From the NCBI RefSeq assembly GCF_002236115.1, contig NZ_NIWT01000008.1:302421-366420 (forward strand): 64,000 nt of DNA, given 5' to 3'. Every line of letters begins with the position of its first letter. Within the stretch, counting starts at the first letter, position 1. A model generated the notes under the pieces. That model was not told the DNA's origin, made no database searches, and saw only the letters and a list, made by a program, of their open reading frames with translations. Below, one piece after another: positions 50,954-60,325 of this stretch. The stretch is from Pseudomonas jessenii. GTDB lineage: Bacteria; Pseudomonadota; Gammaproteobacteria; Pseudomonadales; Pseudomonadaceae. The translations under genes and the position numbers were made by a program.

Positions 50954-50974
50954 GCGCTGGCGAAACCTGCGATC
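50913..50974. terminator. Long palindrome at the end of the AraC gene
   Basis: Arms GATCGCAGCCTTCGCCAGCG and its mirror (CGCTGGCGAAACCTGCGATC) form a long hairpin that spans the AraC stop codon. It belongs to a GATCGCAG...CTGCGATC intergenic-repeat type and may act as a bidirectional terminator between convergent genes. Confidence 0.7.
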
Positions 50975-50989
50975 CCTTGATCCGGCTTT

Positions 50990-51814
50990 TTAACCTTTCA
51001 AGAACGCCAACAGGTCAGCGTTGAGCTGGTCCTTATGGGTGTCCGTCAAACCGTGAGGGGCGCCCGGGTAAATCTTCAAGGTCGAGCCCTTTACCAGTTT
51101 GGCGCAGGAGACGCCCGCCGCTTCATACGGCACGACCTGATCCGCGTCGCCATGCACCACCAGCGTCGGCACGTCGAACTTCTGCAAGTCTTCGGTGAAG
51201 TCGGTTTCCGAGAACGCCTTGATGCAGTCATAGGCGTTCTTGTGGCCGGCCATCATGCCCTGCATCCAGAACCAGTCGATCATGCCCTGGGACGGTTTCG
51301 CGTCAGGCTTGTTGAAGCCGAAGAACGGGCCGCTGGCGAGGTCGATGTACAGCTGCGAACGGTCAGCCAGCGAGGCCTGGCGGATGCCGTCGAACACTTC
51401 CAGCGGCAGGCCGCCGGGGTTGGCTTCGGTCTTGAGCATCAGCGGTGGCACCGCGGAAATCAGCCCGGTCTTGGCCACGCGGCCGGTGCCGTGGCGACCG
51501 ATGTAACGCGCCACCTCGCCACCGCCGGTGGAGAAGCCGAACAGCACGGTGTTTTGCAGGTCGAGCAGCTCGATCAACTGCGCCAGATCGTCGGCGTAAT
51601 GGTCCATGTCATTGCCCGACCACGGCTGGCTGGAACGCCCATGACCGCGACGGTCGTGGGCGATGACCCGATAACCCTTGGAGGCCAGGAAGATCATCTG
51701 CGATTCCCAGCTGTCGGCGTTCAGTGGCCAGCCGTGACTGAAGACAATCGGCTGACCGGTGCCCCAGTCCTTGTAGTAAATCTCGACGCCATCGCGGGTA
51801 GTGAAAGTGCTCAT
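50990..51814 (-). CDS. Arylesterase / non-haem perhydrolase-like alpha/beta hydrolase
   Basis: A 274-aa alpha/beta hydrolase very like P. fluorescens arylesterase. It starts MSTFTTRDGVEIYYKDWGTGQP. The nucleophile is S95 in GFSTGGGE, the acid is the Asp in VVHGDADQVVP, and the His in GAPHGLTDTH completes the triad. Members cleave small aryl esters and can make peracids. The ATG at 51814 follows GGAGG. The flavodoxin gene upstream is 44 bp away on the same strand, so the two may form an operon. Confidence 0.88.
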   Translation of the reverse strand: MSTFTTRDGVEIYYKDWGTGQPIVFSHGWPLNADSWESQMIFLASKGYRVIAHDRRGHGRSSQPWSGNDMDHYADDLAQLIELLDLQNTVLFGFSTGGGEVARYIGRHGTGRVAKTGLISAVPPLMLKTEANPGGLPLEVFDGIRQASLADRSQLYIDLASGPFFGFNKPDAKPSQGMIDWFWMQGMMAGHKNAYDCIKAFSETDFTEDLQKFDVPTLVVHGDADQVVPYEAAGVSCAKLVKGSTLKIYPGAPHGLTDTHKDQLNADLLAFLKG

Positions 51815-51858
51815 GGGTGATGCCTCCTTAACGAGGGTTGGGGGGTGAATCAAACGGG

Positions 51859-52425
51859 TCAGTGGCGCAGGCGATCGGCCAGACGCGCCACCCGCTCGCC
51901 CAGGTGCGCGGCGGTGCAGCGATCCTCGGGCGGAGGGGCATCGTCAGGGGATTGCTCGACATTCGACTGGGCCATGGCGCCCAGTGAGCTACCCAGACGA
52001 TTGAGTTGGCCGTTGAACGCGCCGGTGCTGGAGCGTGCCGGCAGCAGGTCGAGGCCGACCCAGATCATCGAGTGCTGGGCGGCGAACACCGCCATTTGCA
52101 GCAAGGTGTTGAGTTTGTCGCCGCACAGGCAGCCGGAATTGGTGAAACCCGCCGCGAGTTTGTCGCGCCAGGGCTGGGTCAGGTAGAACGCCGTCGTGGC
52201 CTCCATGAACGCCTTGAAGGCCGCCGAGGCGCTGCCCATGTAGGTCGGCGCGCCGAAAATGATGGCGTCGGCGTAGTGCAGCCGCTCCCAGTGCTCGTCT
52301 ACCTCTTCGACCGGGATCAACTGGCAGGTGCTGCCAAGGTGCCGTTCCACGCCACCGGCCACGGCTTCGGCCATGACCCGGGTGTGCCCGTAGCCACTGT
52401 GATAGACCACCACCACGTTGCTCAT
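51859..52425 (-). CDS. Flavodoxin family protein (WrbA-like NAD(P)H:quinone oxidoreductase)
   Basis: A 188-aa flavodoxin-fold protein. FMN phosphate-binding loop VYHSGYGHTRVMA is at residues 7-19, the aromatic loop FGAPTYMGSAS in the middle, and GFTNSGCLCGDKLNTL later. The C-terminal ~45 residues are an added tail (SPDDAPPPEDRCTAAHLGERVARLADRL). It would reduce quinones or carry electrons. First gene of a likely two-gene operon with the arylesterase. Confidence 0.85.
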   Translation of the reverse strand: MSNVVVVYHSGYGHTRVMAEAVAGGVERHLGSTCQLIPVEEVDEHWERLHYADAIIFGAPTYMGSASAAFKAFMEATTAFYLTQPWRDKLAAGFTNSGCLCGDKLNTLLQMAVFAAQHSMIWVGLDLLPARSSTGAFNGQLNRLGSSLGAMAQSNVEQSPDDAPPPEDRCTAAHLGERVARLADRLRH

Positions 52426-52454
52426 TGGTTTGTCCTTGAGATGGGTTGAAATCC

Positions 52455-52486
52455 CTTGTAGGAGCGAGCTTGCTCGCTCCTACAAG
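52455..52486. repeat. Perfect REP palindrome (collapsed REPIN)
   Basis: A 32-bp perfect palindrome (CTTGTAGGAGCGAGC and its mirror image). It has two REP arms with no spacer, unlike all REPINs in this window. It lies in the gap between the divergent flavodoxin and ATPase genes. Confidence 0.85.
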
Positions 52487-52692
52487 GAAGAGAGTTTTGG
52501 GTGCAGACCGGACGCAGGACGAGTTAAACGTTGTTAATTTTCCCAGGCGCGCAAAAAGCCCCGGCAGACGCTGTCCATCTGTCGCGCCCAACGATCACGG
52601 GGCCGACAGCCGCTGGCCGATACGCTAGAGTCAATGCCTGCCCCTTCAGTCACCCAAGCGACGCATTGCGCTCCGTAAAAAACCTGAGGAAT

Positions 52693-55542
52693 ATGCTCGA
52701 AAACCGCGTACCAGACGGATGCAGCAGGAGCGACTCGTTGACCCTTTCCCCCGAACAGGCTGTGCATTTCGGCCCCTACCGGGTCTACCCCGGACAACGC
52801 CTGGTGATGGAGGCCGACCAGCCTTTGCGCCTGGGGCGGCGCGCCATGGACATCCTGTTGATCCTGCTTGAGCACGCAGGCAACGTTGTCAGCAAGCAGC
52901 AACTGATCGCCCGGGTCTGGCCCAACAGCGTGGTCGAAGACATCAACCTGCGGGTGCACATGGCCGCGTTGCGCAAGGCGCTCGGCGACGGTCAGGCCGG
53001 CCAGCGCTACATCGTCACCGTGGCCCAGCGCGGGTACAGCTTCGTCGCACCGCACTCACTGGAACAGGCCGAGCAATCGCCAGCGCCCGAGGCTTGCGCA
53101 CCGAGCCGGCATAACCTGCCGGTGCGCCGTACGCGAATGATCGGCCGGCAGACCCTGGTCGACAATCTGGTGGTGCAACTGCCACGCCAGCGCTTCATCA
53201 CCCTCGTCGGTCCCGGCGGCATCGGCAAGACCACCGTGGCCTTGCGGGTCGCCGAACAAATGATCGGTCGCTACCAGGACGGCATTCGCCTGCTGGACCT
53301 GGCCCCGATCAACTGCCCGCTGATGATCGACGGTCATCTGGCGACGTTGCTCGAACTGGCCCTGCACAACGACGCCCCCCTGAGCGGTATTGCCGACTGT
53401 CTGCGCGACAGGCAAATGCTGTTGGTCATCGACAACTGCGAGCACCTGGTCGACGCCATCGCCCATCTCTGCGAAACCATTCTGCGCAGTGCGCCGCACG
53501 TGCATATTCTCGCCACCAGCCGCGAGAGCCTGCGGGCCGAAGGCGAATTCGTCCAGCGCCTGGAATCACTCGACTGCCCGCCGCCCATCGCCGTCCTCGA
53601 CCGCGCCCAGGCCATGACCTTTTCCGCCCTGCAACTGTTTGTCGAGCGGGCCATGGCCAGCCATGACAGCTTTGAACTGACGGACAATGAACTGCCGCTG
53701 TTGATCGATATCTGCCACCGACTGGACGGCATTCCACTGGCCATCGAACTGGCGGCGGCGCAAGTGGGCAACTTCGGATTGCCCGGCTTGTTGACGCAGT
53801 TGCAAAGCAATTTCCGGGTGTTGACCCAGCCCTGCCAGACGCCCCTGGCACGCCATCAGACCCTGCGCGCGACACTGGACTGGAGCTTCGAGCTACTCAG
53901 CGCCTGCGAAAAGACCTGCTTGCGCCGACTGAGTGTGTTTCGCGGCGGTTTCACCCTGAAGTCGGCAGCGGCGGTGATTGTCGGCGAACACATCGAACCC
54001 CGCGAGGTGTTCGGCTCGATCACCCAACTGGTCACCAAGTCCCTGTTGAACGTGGAGGTGGGCGACGAGGATGTTTACTACCGCCTGCTCGATACCACCC
54101 GCAGCTATGCCCTGGAAAAACTTGCGCAAACCACCGACCTGCCCGGGACGCGGGAGCGGCATGCCGAGCGTTGCCTGGCGCTGATGCAACAGGCGCAGGA
54201 CGACTGGGAGAGAACGTCCACCGGCTTGTGGCTCGAACGCTATGGCCGGGCCCTGGAGGACATCCGCGCAGCCCTCGATTGGGGTTTGCACGGGCAAGGG
54301 CCGCAGGCGCTGGCGATACGCCTGGCCGCGACGTCCACGCCGCTGTGGCAGGAGTTGTCACTGCTCAAGGAACACGGCGGTTATGTGCGCAAGGCGCTGG
54401 CTTTGCTCGAGCAGTCTGCCGACTCTTGCCCGCGCTTGCAGATGGCCCTCAAGCTGGCTTTGGGCAGTGCCTGTTATCACGCTCAAGGAGGTAGCAGCGA
54501 AACTGTTGGCGCCTTCGTCAGCGCCAGAGCCCTGGCCAGCCAACTCAACGATGTGGCCGGTCAGTTGCGGGCGATTTCCGGGCACCTGGCGGTCAATCTC
54601 AGCTGCGGCCAATACCAGATGGCCCTGGAACAGAGTCGGCAATTCGATCACCTGGGGCTGCATGACGACGCCCTGATGTCCCTGAGCATGCATCGATTGC
54701 GGGTGCTCGCCCTGCACTTCTCCGGCAACCAGCATCAGGCTGGGGAGCATGCCGAACAAGTGCTGCAACGCATGGCCCACAGCGGTCATCTCAACCGTTT
54801 CACCCATGGTTTTGGTGTGCAATACGACCAGAGTGTGGCGGCGCTGACCCTCCACGCGCGCATCCTCTGGCTGCAAGGCCAGCCGGAACAGGCCTGGCGC
54901 ACTGCCCGCCAGGCGCTGGACATCGCATTGCAGATCAACCACGGCACGTCGATCTGCTACACCCTGGCGCTAGCCGGCTGCCTGATCGCCCACTACAACG
55001 GCGATACCCGCAGCGCCCGCGAACTCCTGCGCCTGCTGCTGCAACAAGCGCGGAAACACTCGGTCCTGCTGTTCCATGACTGGGCGCAACACTATGCGCG
55101 GGTGATCGGCGGTACCGATGTTCAGCCAATCGGCCGACAAAGCGTCGGTTTGATCAAGGACATCATGGTCACGCTGGATTCAACCTGTGTCGACGATGAT
55201 TTGCTCGAACGTGCGCAAAGCGGTGTTTCGGACTGGAGCACGGCAGAGATACTGCGGGCCAGGGCCAGGACGTTGCTGGCAACCGATTGCCCGCTCCAGA
55301 CCGCGACGGCCGAAACCATGCTGCTCAAGGCACTCAACGTGGCAAAGGCCCAGGGTGCCCTGGCCTGGGAGCTGCGTAGCGCCACCTCACTGGCGCAGTT
55401 GTGGCAGCGTCAGGGCGATCCCCAACGGGCGCATCAATTGCTGGCGCCGATCTACCAGCGCTACACCGAAGGTTTCGCCACGCCAGACTTGATGACCGTT
55501 CGCCGGCTACTCGACGAGCTGCAATGCCACCTGCCCGCCTGA
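52693..55542 (+). CDS. Winged-helix STAND ATPase with TPR-like C-terminal region
   Basis: A 949-aa protein from the ATG at 52693, which follows GAGGAAT. The N-terminal OmpR/PhoB-type winged helix (residues 25-118; NSVVEDINLRVHMAALRKALG, then QRYIVTVAQRGYSFV) is followed by an AP-ATPase (STAND) domain with Walker A GPGGIGKTT (173-181), Walker B LLVIDNCEHL, and LDGIPLAIELAAAQV. The ~500-residue C-terminal region is helical and TPR-like. It is likely a ligand-responsive transcription regulator of the MalT/AfsR type. A paralogue lies convergent at its 3' end. Confidence 0.85.
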   Translation: MLENRVPDGCSRSDSLTLSPEQAVHFGPYRVYPGQRLVMEADQPLRLGRRAMDILLILLEHAGNVVSKQQLIARVWPNSVVEDINLRVHMAALRKALGDGQAGQRYIVTVAQRGYSFVAPHSLEQAEQSPAPEACAPSRHNLPVRRTRMIGRQTLVDNLVVQLPRQRFITLVGPGGIGKTTVALRVAEQMIGRYQDGIRLLDLAPINCPLMIDGHLATLLELALHNDAPLSGIADCLRDRQMLLVIDNCEHLVDAIAHLCETILRSAPHVHILATSRESLRAEGEFVQRLESLDCPPPIAVLDRAQAMTFSALQLFVERAMASHDSFELTDNELPLLIDICHRLDGIPLAIELAAAQVGNFGLPGLLTQLQSNFRVLTQPCQTPLARHQTLRATLDWSFELLSACEKTCLRRLSVFRGGFTLKSAAAVIVGEHIEPREVFGSITQLVTKSLLNVEVGDEDVYYRLLDTTRSYALEKLAQTTDLPGTRERHAERCLALMQQAQDDWERTSTGLWLERYGRALEDIRAALDWGLHGQGPQALAIRLAATSTPLWQELSLLKEHGGYVRKALALLEQSADSCPRLQMALKLALGSACYHAQGGSSETVGAFVSARALASQLNDVAGQLRAISGHLAVNLSCGQYQMALEQSRQFDHLGLHDDALMSLSMHRLRVLALHFSGNQHQAGEHAEQVLQRMAHSGHLNRFTHGFGVQYDQSVAALTLHARILWLQGQPEQAWRTARQALDIALQINHGTSICYTLALAGCLIAHYNGDTRSARELLRLLLQQARKHSVLLFHDWAQHYARVIGGTDVQPIGRQSVGLIKDIMVTLDSTCVDDDLLERAQSGVSDWSTAEILRARARTLLATDCPLQTATAETMLLKALNVAKAQGALAWELRSATSLAQLWQRQGDPQRAHQLLAPIYQRYTEGFATPDLMTVRRLLDELQCHLPA

Positions 55543-56991
55543 AGGCCAGCGTGTTTGACTGACGTAACCGGCATAACGCATTTCAAGGGCGCGCAAATCA
55601 CCACTGAGTTCGAGTTTTTCCAGCGCATAGGTGCGGGTGGTGTTGAGGAAGCGGTAACGGGCCACTTCCCTCCCCTGCTCCAGGGTCAGTAGCGACTTGA
55701 GGGCCAGGCTTTCCATCACCTTGACCAAGTCGGCGGCGGGCAGCCTGTCGCAGCAGATCACGCCGATCGCTGCGTCCCGGGTGAAGGCCATTTTGAACAC
55801 CGCCAGGCGCTGCAACACGGTTTGCTCCACGGCAGTCAAACGTTCGTAGCTCCAGTCCAGCGCCGCCTTGAGCGTCTGGTGCCGGGGCACGGCCGTGCGG
55901 CGGCCCTGGGACAGCAACTGAAAACAGTTATCGAGTTGCGCTTGCAACCCCACCAGCGCCAGCGCATCGATTTGCGCCGCCGCCAATTCAATCGCCAGCG
56001 GCAGGCCGTCGAGGCGCCGGCAGATTTCCCGTACAGTCTTGAGGTCTTGTTCGCGCAGGGTGAACCCTTGCTGACGAGCCCGGGCACGGCTGACGAATAA
56101 CTGCACCGCCGAATAGCCCATGACCTCGTCAACACTGCGCAGCGCTGACACCGGCGGCACCGCCAACGGTGGCAGACGCAATACGGTTTCGCCCGCTGCC
56201 TGGAGCGGCTCGCGGCTGGTGGCGAGGATCGACAGACGAGGCAGCGAAGCCAGCAGTGTTTCGATCAACGTCTGGCAGCGTTCGAGCAGGTGTTCGCAGT
56301 TGTCCAGAACCAACAAGGCATGCCGCTGCGCCAGCGCCTCCAGCGTGGTGCCGACCTCCAGCCCAAGGGTTCGTGTGACGTGGTCGGTCACTTGCGCCGG
56401 GTCATCGATCGCCGCCAGGTCCACCAGCCACACGCCGTGCCGATAGTGCTGCAACAACAGTTCGGCCACGCGCAGCGCCACGGTGGTCTTGCCGATCCCG
56501 CAAGGCCCGACCAGGGTCATGAATCGGCGCACCGGCAACTGCCGCACCAGGCTGCCGACAACCGCATCGCGCCCGGTGATCGGCGTGAGCCGCGCCGGCA
56601 AGTTGTGCAGGGGCTTTTTTACGGTCTCGCTCGGGAACGAGACGGGCTGCGGCGAATGCTGTACCGGGGCGACAAAACTGTAACCGCGCTGGGGAATGTT
56701 GACGATGTAGCACTGGCCGTTCTGGCCGTCGCCCAGAGCTCGGCGCAAGGCGGCAATGTGTACCCGCAGGTTGATCTCTTCGACCACGGAGCGCGGCCAT
56801 ACCTGGGCAATCAACTCTTCCTTGCTGACCACCGAGCCTGCGTGCTCGACCAGCACCTGCAACACGTCAAGGGCGCGGCCGCCCAGGCGCAGCGGTCGAT
56901 CGCCTTCCAGCACCAGTCGCTGACTGAGGTGGAAAGCGTAAGGCCCGAATTGCAGCACCGCTTCGCTGTTTATATCTCTGAGGCTGTTCAT
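55507..56991 (-). CDS. Winged-helix STAND ATPase, short paralogue
   Basis: A 494-aa protein with the same first two domains as its neighbour: winged helix (residues 15-108, SVVEEINLRVHIAALRRALG, QRGYSFV) and AP-ATPase (Walker A GPCGIGKTT, 162-170; LLVLDNCEHLLERC; LDGLPLAIELAAAQI). It ends soon after the ATPase, without the long TPR part. The last codons read VSQTRWPSGGQVALQLVE and overlap the last 36 bp of the convergent paralogue. The Cys in the P-loop (GPCGIGKTT) is unusual, but GKTT is intact. Confidence 0.85.
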   Translation of the reverse strand: MNSLRDINSEAVLQFGPYAFHLSQRLVLEGDRPLRLGGRALDVLQVLVEHAGSVVSKEELIAQVWPRSVVEEINLRVHIAALRRALGDGQNGQCYIVNIPQRGYSFVAPVQHSPQPVSFPSETVKKPLHNLPARLTPITGRDAVVGSLVRQLPVRRFMTLVGPCGIGKTTVALRVAELLLQHYRHGVWLVDLAAIDDPAQVTDHVTRTLGLEVGTTLEALAQRHALLVLDNCEHLLERCQTLIETLLASLPRLSILATSREPLQAAGETVLRLPPLAVPPVSALRSVDEVMGYSAVQLFVSRARARQQGFTLREQDLKTVREICRRLDGLPLAIELAAAQIDALALVGLQAQLDNCFQLLSQGRRTAVPRHQTLKAALDWSYERLTAVEQTVLQRLAVFKMAFTRDAAIGVICCDRLPAADLVKVMESLALKSLLTLEQGREVARYRFLNTTRTYALEKLELSGDLRALEMRYAGYVSQTRWPSGGQVALQLVE

Positions 56992-57142
56992 GGGCTGTCA
57001 CTCGCTGCACGCCTGGCTTTCAGCCCAGGCTCCGCACCGTCCTTGCAATGAGTTCAGCGGTATCTTGGCAGGCCTCGGTGACGGTACAACTGCCGCGGGG
57101 GGAGCGTCACGGCCATTGCGGTGCGCACGACGGACACGCGCG

Positions 57143-58093
57143 CTAACTGAACTGCTCGCGGTATTGGGTCGGGGTCAGGCCGAGCTTTTCACTGAACAGA
57201 AAACGCATGTGCCGCACGCTGCCGAAGCCGCTTTTGAAGGCCACGGTCTTGAGTGGCAACTCGGTGGTTTCCAGCAGGTTCCTGGCGCAATCGATACGCG
57301 CGCTTTGCAGAAACTCCATCGGCGTCATGTTCACTTCCCGGGCGAACACCCTGGCGAAATGACGCGGGCTCATGTTGGCCAGACCGGCCATTCGCTCGAT
57401 GCTGTAGGTTTCATCGAGATGTTCAAGCACATGGTTCTGCACCCGGGTAATCGCCGTTTCGTGAGGGGCCACCGCCGCCATCAACGGGCTGAACTGCGCC
57501 TGCCCGCCCTGGCGCTTCATCACCACCAGCAACACCTTGGCCACGTCCTGGGCGACTTTTTTGCCATGGTCCTGGGCGACCACCGACAACGCCAGGTCGA
57601 TCCCGGCGGTGACGCCACCGGAAGTGATCAGGTTGCGGTCCTGAACGAAGATCTGATCGGTCTCGACGGTCGCCTTCGGAAAGCCCTTGATCAGCCGCTC
57701 GGTGTAGTGCCAGTGGGTGGTGACGCGATAGCCGTCGAGCAAACCCGCATGCCCCAACACGAACGCCCCGGTGCAGATCGAGCCATAACCGGCGGACCGG
57801 CTGACGTTGTGCCTGAGCCAGTCGAGCAATGGCGGATGCTTTTCGTTGTAGGCACCGGGACCACCGGGCACCAGCAGCAAATCAAACCCCTCGCAGGCCT
57901 GATCGATGTGCCGGTCGGCGTGCACGCTCACCCCGTTGGACGCCCGCAGTGCGCCGGGCTCGGTGCCGATGGTCGTCAGCACATAGTGATCTTCGGGTTT
58001 CAGATAACGATTGGCGATGGAAAACACTTCCATGGGCCCGGCCATGTCGAGCAGGAGAAAGTCGGGAAACAGCACCATTGCCACGGTTTTCAT
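57143..58093 (-). CDS. GlxA-type AraC regulator (DJ-1/PfpI plus HTH)
   Basis: A 316-aa protein. The first ~190 residues form a DJ-1/PfpI-like amidotransferase fold (FPDFLLLDMAGPMEVFSIANRYL, LLVPGGPGAY, SICTGAFVLGHAGLLDG with a Cys at the elbow). The C-terminal part has two AraC helix-turn-helices (SIERMAGLANMSPRHFARVFAREV and LKTVAFKSGFGSVRHMRFLFSEKLG). This is the GlxA layout. The ligand and target are unknown. Single gene. Confidence 0.88.
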   Translation of the reverse strand: MKTVAMVLFPDFLLLDMAGPMEVFSIANRYLKPEDHYVLTTIGTEPGALRASNGVSVHADRHIDQACEGFDLLLVPGGPGAYNEKHPPLLDWLRHNVSRSAGYGSICTGAFVLGHAGLLDGYRVTTHWHYTERLIKGFPKATVETDQIFVQDRNLITSGGVTAGIDLALSVVAQDHGKKVAQDVAKVLLVVMKRQGGQAQFSPLMAAVAPHETAITRVQNHVLEHLDETYSIERMAGLANMSPRHFARVFAREVNMTPMEFLQSARIDCARNLLETTELPLKTVAFKSGFGSVRHMRFLFSEKLGLTPTQYREQFS

Positions 58094-58422
58094 GGATTGG
58101 AATTCACTGGGATCAAATAAGGTCGGTTTGTCGAGCGCTAGCCCTTTGTGGGGGCGAGCTTGCTCGCGATGGCAGTATCACATTCGACAGATGAGGTGAC
58201 TGGAAAATTGCTATCGCGAGCAAGCTCGCTCCCACAGGTTTCGGTACTGTGCATTATGGACAAACACAGGCCAGGCATCGGAAAAGAATAGCTGATTGTC
58301 GCCCGCAAACTGTCAACCTGATCGAGACAGTATTTCAATTTTCATCTACTTATTGAACCAGCAGGTAACCATTAACCTTCTCCTCACTCGGACGAATTCA
58401 CGTCCCCAAAGGAGATTTCATC
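58094..58422. other. Gap with a REPIN before the pirin gene
   Basis: A REPIN occupies 58147-58236. The remainder up to the pirin ATG (58423) holds no other gene; AAGGAGAT lies just before the ATG. Confidence 0.6.
58147..58236. repeat. REPIN upstream of the pirin gene
   Basis: Inverted REP doublet from TGTGGGGGCGAGC to GCTCGCTCCCACA. Confidence 0.9.
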
Positions 58423-59145
58423 ATGCTGACTCTTCGCAAAGCCTCGGATCGTGGCCTGGCCAATCACGGCTGGTTGAAGTCGTTCCATACCTTTTCCTTC
58501 GCCAGCTATCGCAACCCGAAAGAGCAGGGTTTTTCCGACCTGTTGGTGATCAACGACGACCGCGTCGCCGCCGGCAAAGGCTTCGGCCAGCACCCGCACC
58601 GCGACATGGAGATTTTCTCCTATGTGCTTGAAGGTGCCCTGGAACACAAGGACACCCTGGGCACAGGTTCCGTGATCCGCCCCGGCGACGTGCAACTGAT
58701 GAGCGCAGGCAGCGGTGTGGCCCACAGTGAATTCAACCACTCCGGCACCCGGCCGGTGCATTTTCTGCAGATATGGATCGTGCCCGACGTCAGCGGCGCC
58801 AAACCGCGCTATCAGCAAGAGCATTTCAGCCCTCAGAAGAAACGCGGGCGCCTGCAACTGATCATCTCGCCGGACGGCGCCAAGGGTTCGCTGAAGGTGC
58901 GTCAGGATGCACGGGTGTATGCCGGCCTGATCGACGGCAAGGAAAGCGCCACCCTGGAGCTCGCCGCCAATCGCTACGCCTATGTGCATGTGGCCCGGGG
59001 CAGCGTTGAACTCAACGGTGTGTTGTTGCAGGAAGGCGACGGTGTGCGGGTTCGCGAAGAACAGGTACTGACCTTGAGCAATGGCGTGGATGCTGAAGTA
59101 TTGGTCTTTGACCTGCGGCCACAGGAACTGCCGGAAATGCCATGA
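58423..59145 (+). CDS. Pirin family protein (YhhW-like quercetin dioxygenase fold)
   Basis: A 240-aa bicupin. The metal ligands of YhhW, H57, H59, H101 and E103 (QHPHRDMEIF and AHSEFNH), all match in position. YhhW oxidises quercetin; the cellular substrate is unclear. The gene follows a strong AAGGAGAT. A truncated REP doublet follows the stop. Confidence 0.9.
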   Translation: MLTLRKASDRGLANHGWLKSFHTFSFASYRNPKEQGFSDLLVINDDRVAAGKGFGQHPHRDMEIFSYVLEGALEHKDTLGTGSVIRPGDVQLMSAGSGVAHSEFNHSGTRPVHFLQIWIVPDVSGAKPRYQQEHFSPQKKRGRLQLIISPDGAKGSLKVRQDARVYAGLIDGKESATLELAANRYAYVHVARGSVELNGVLLQEGDGVRVREEQVLTLSNGVDAEVLVFDLRPQELPEMP

Positions 59146-59148
59146 CGA

Positions 59149-59230
59149 AACCCTGCTCGCGAAGGCGGAGTGTCAGACAACATCATTGTTGAATGACCTA
59201 TCGCTTTCGCGAGCAGGCTCGCTCCCACAG
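59149..59230. repeat. REP doublet with a missing left outer arm
   Basis: The right unit (CGCGAGCAGGCTCGCTCCCACAG) is complete; the left starts only at CCCTGCTCGCGAAGG, so its TGTGGGAGCGAG end is missing. It directly follows the pirin stop. Confidence 0.75.
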
Positions 59231-59272
59231 TTTGTGTAAATCTGCTCGTCCTGCGGGTGGATCGTTGATGGT

Positions 59273-60325
59273 TCAGGGATCGCAGGAAGCTTCAAGGGTA
59301 GCGATCTCTGCGCCCTGCTCCCCCTGATAACGGGCCCGATAGCGCCCGGGGCTTTCCCCGGTCCACTTCTTGAACGCCCGATGGAAGGCGCTGGGTTCCT
59401 GGAAACCCAGTTGTTCAGCGATATCGCTGATGCTCGCGTCGCTCTGACGCAATTGCTCAAAGGCCACGCCACGGCGGACTTCGTCCTTGATCTCTTGGTA
59501 GGAACAGCCTTCACGCTCCAGTTTGCGGCGGAAGGTGCTGGGGCTCAGGTGCTGTTCCAGGGCAAAGGCCTGCAACGTCGGCCACTGACTGTAATGACTG
59601 CCGCGCAAGCGCTGATGAACCTGGGATGCCAGGCCATGCTGGTTGCGGAAGCGGATCACCAGCCATTGCGGCGCGGTACGCAGAAACACTTTCAGCGACG
59701 CCAGATCCTGAACCACGGGCAGGCGCAAGTAGTGGCTGGCAAATTCGATTTCGGTGCGCTCGGCACCGAAGGTCAGGTTGGGGCCCCACAGCAGGCGGTC
59801 GTCACTCAGCGACAGGCGCGAATGGCGGAAGTCCGCACGGTCAATGGGAATGCGCCGCCCGCCCAGCCAGCACAGCAGACTGATCATCAACACCAGGAAG
59901 GTTTCTTCACCAAACCGGCTGGCATCGTTGTCCGTCGAACGGGTGTCGAGGCTGATGACCGCACGCTTGCCACGCACGGCCAGAGAGCCGCGAAAGTCGC
60001 GCAGGAACAAGCCGAAGTTGGCCAGGCATTGACGCATGGCCTTGTGCAGATCGGGCTCCTGAATCAAGGCACGGCAAATCAGGGCGAAACTGCCCGGCGG
60101 CATGCCATGGGAATCGAGCCCGAAAAACTCATCGTCGAGCTCGCGGATCTGGATCAGCCACAACGCCGCAAACGCATTGGCCGGCACCCGCGCCGTGGGT
60201 TGGTGCATGACCGCCGGATCAATGCCCGCCTGTTCGAGCACGGCCGTCACGCGCTGCGGATCATCGCGCAGCCCATGGATCATTGCCTGCACGAAATAGG
60301 CGGCAACCGAGTCCTTTTCCCGCAT
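59273..60325 (-). CDS. AraC-family regulator (Arabinose_bd-like N-terminus)
   Basis: A 350-aa regulator of the OruR/ArgR-like AraC group. The N-terminal ~200 residues form the Arabinose_bd domain (AVLEQAGIDPAVMHQPTARVPANAFAALWL). The C-terminal helix-turn-helices read LQAFALEQHLSPSTFRRKLEREGCSYQEIKDEVRR and SISDIAEQLGFQEPSAFHRAFKKWTGESPG. It is divergent from the hydroxyacyl-CoA dehydrogenase gene at 60489 across 163 bp, so it may control that gene. Effector unknown. Confidence 0.85.
   Translation of the reverse strand: MREKDSVAAYFVQAMIHGLRDDPQRVTAVLEQAGIDPAVMHQPTARVPANAFAALWLIQIRELDDEFFGLDSHGMPPGSFALICRALIQEPDLHKAMRQCLANFGLFLRDFRGSLAVRGKRAVISLDTRSTDNDASRFGEETFLVLMISLLCWLGGRRIPIDRADFRHSRLSLSDDRLLWGPNLTFGAERTEIEFASHYLRLPVVQDLASLKVFLRTAPQWLVIRFRNQHGLASQVHQRLRGSHYSQWPTLQAFALEQHLSPSTFRRKLEREGCSYQEIKDEVRRGVAFEQLRQSDASISDIAEQLGFQEPSAFHRAFKKWTGESPGRYRARYQGEQGAEIATLEASCDP

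Noticed and set aside
52531..52692. 54-codon upstream extension of the long STAND ATPase
   Set aside because: No ribosome site at 52531, and the winged-helix domain begins normally after the ATG at 52693.
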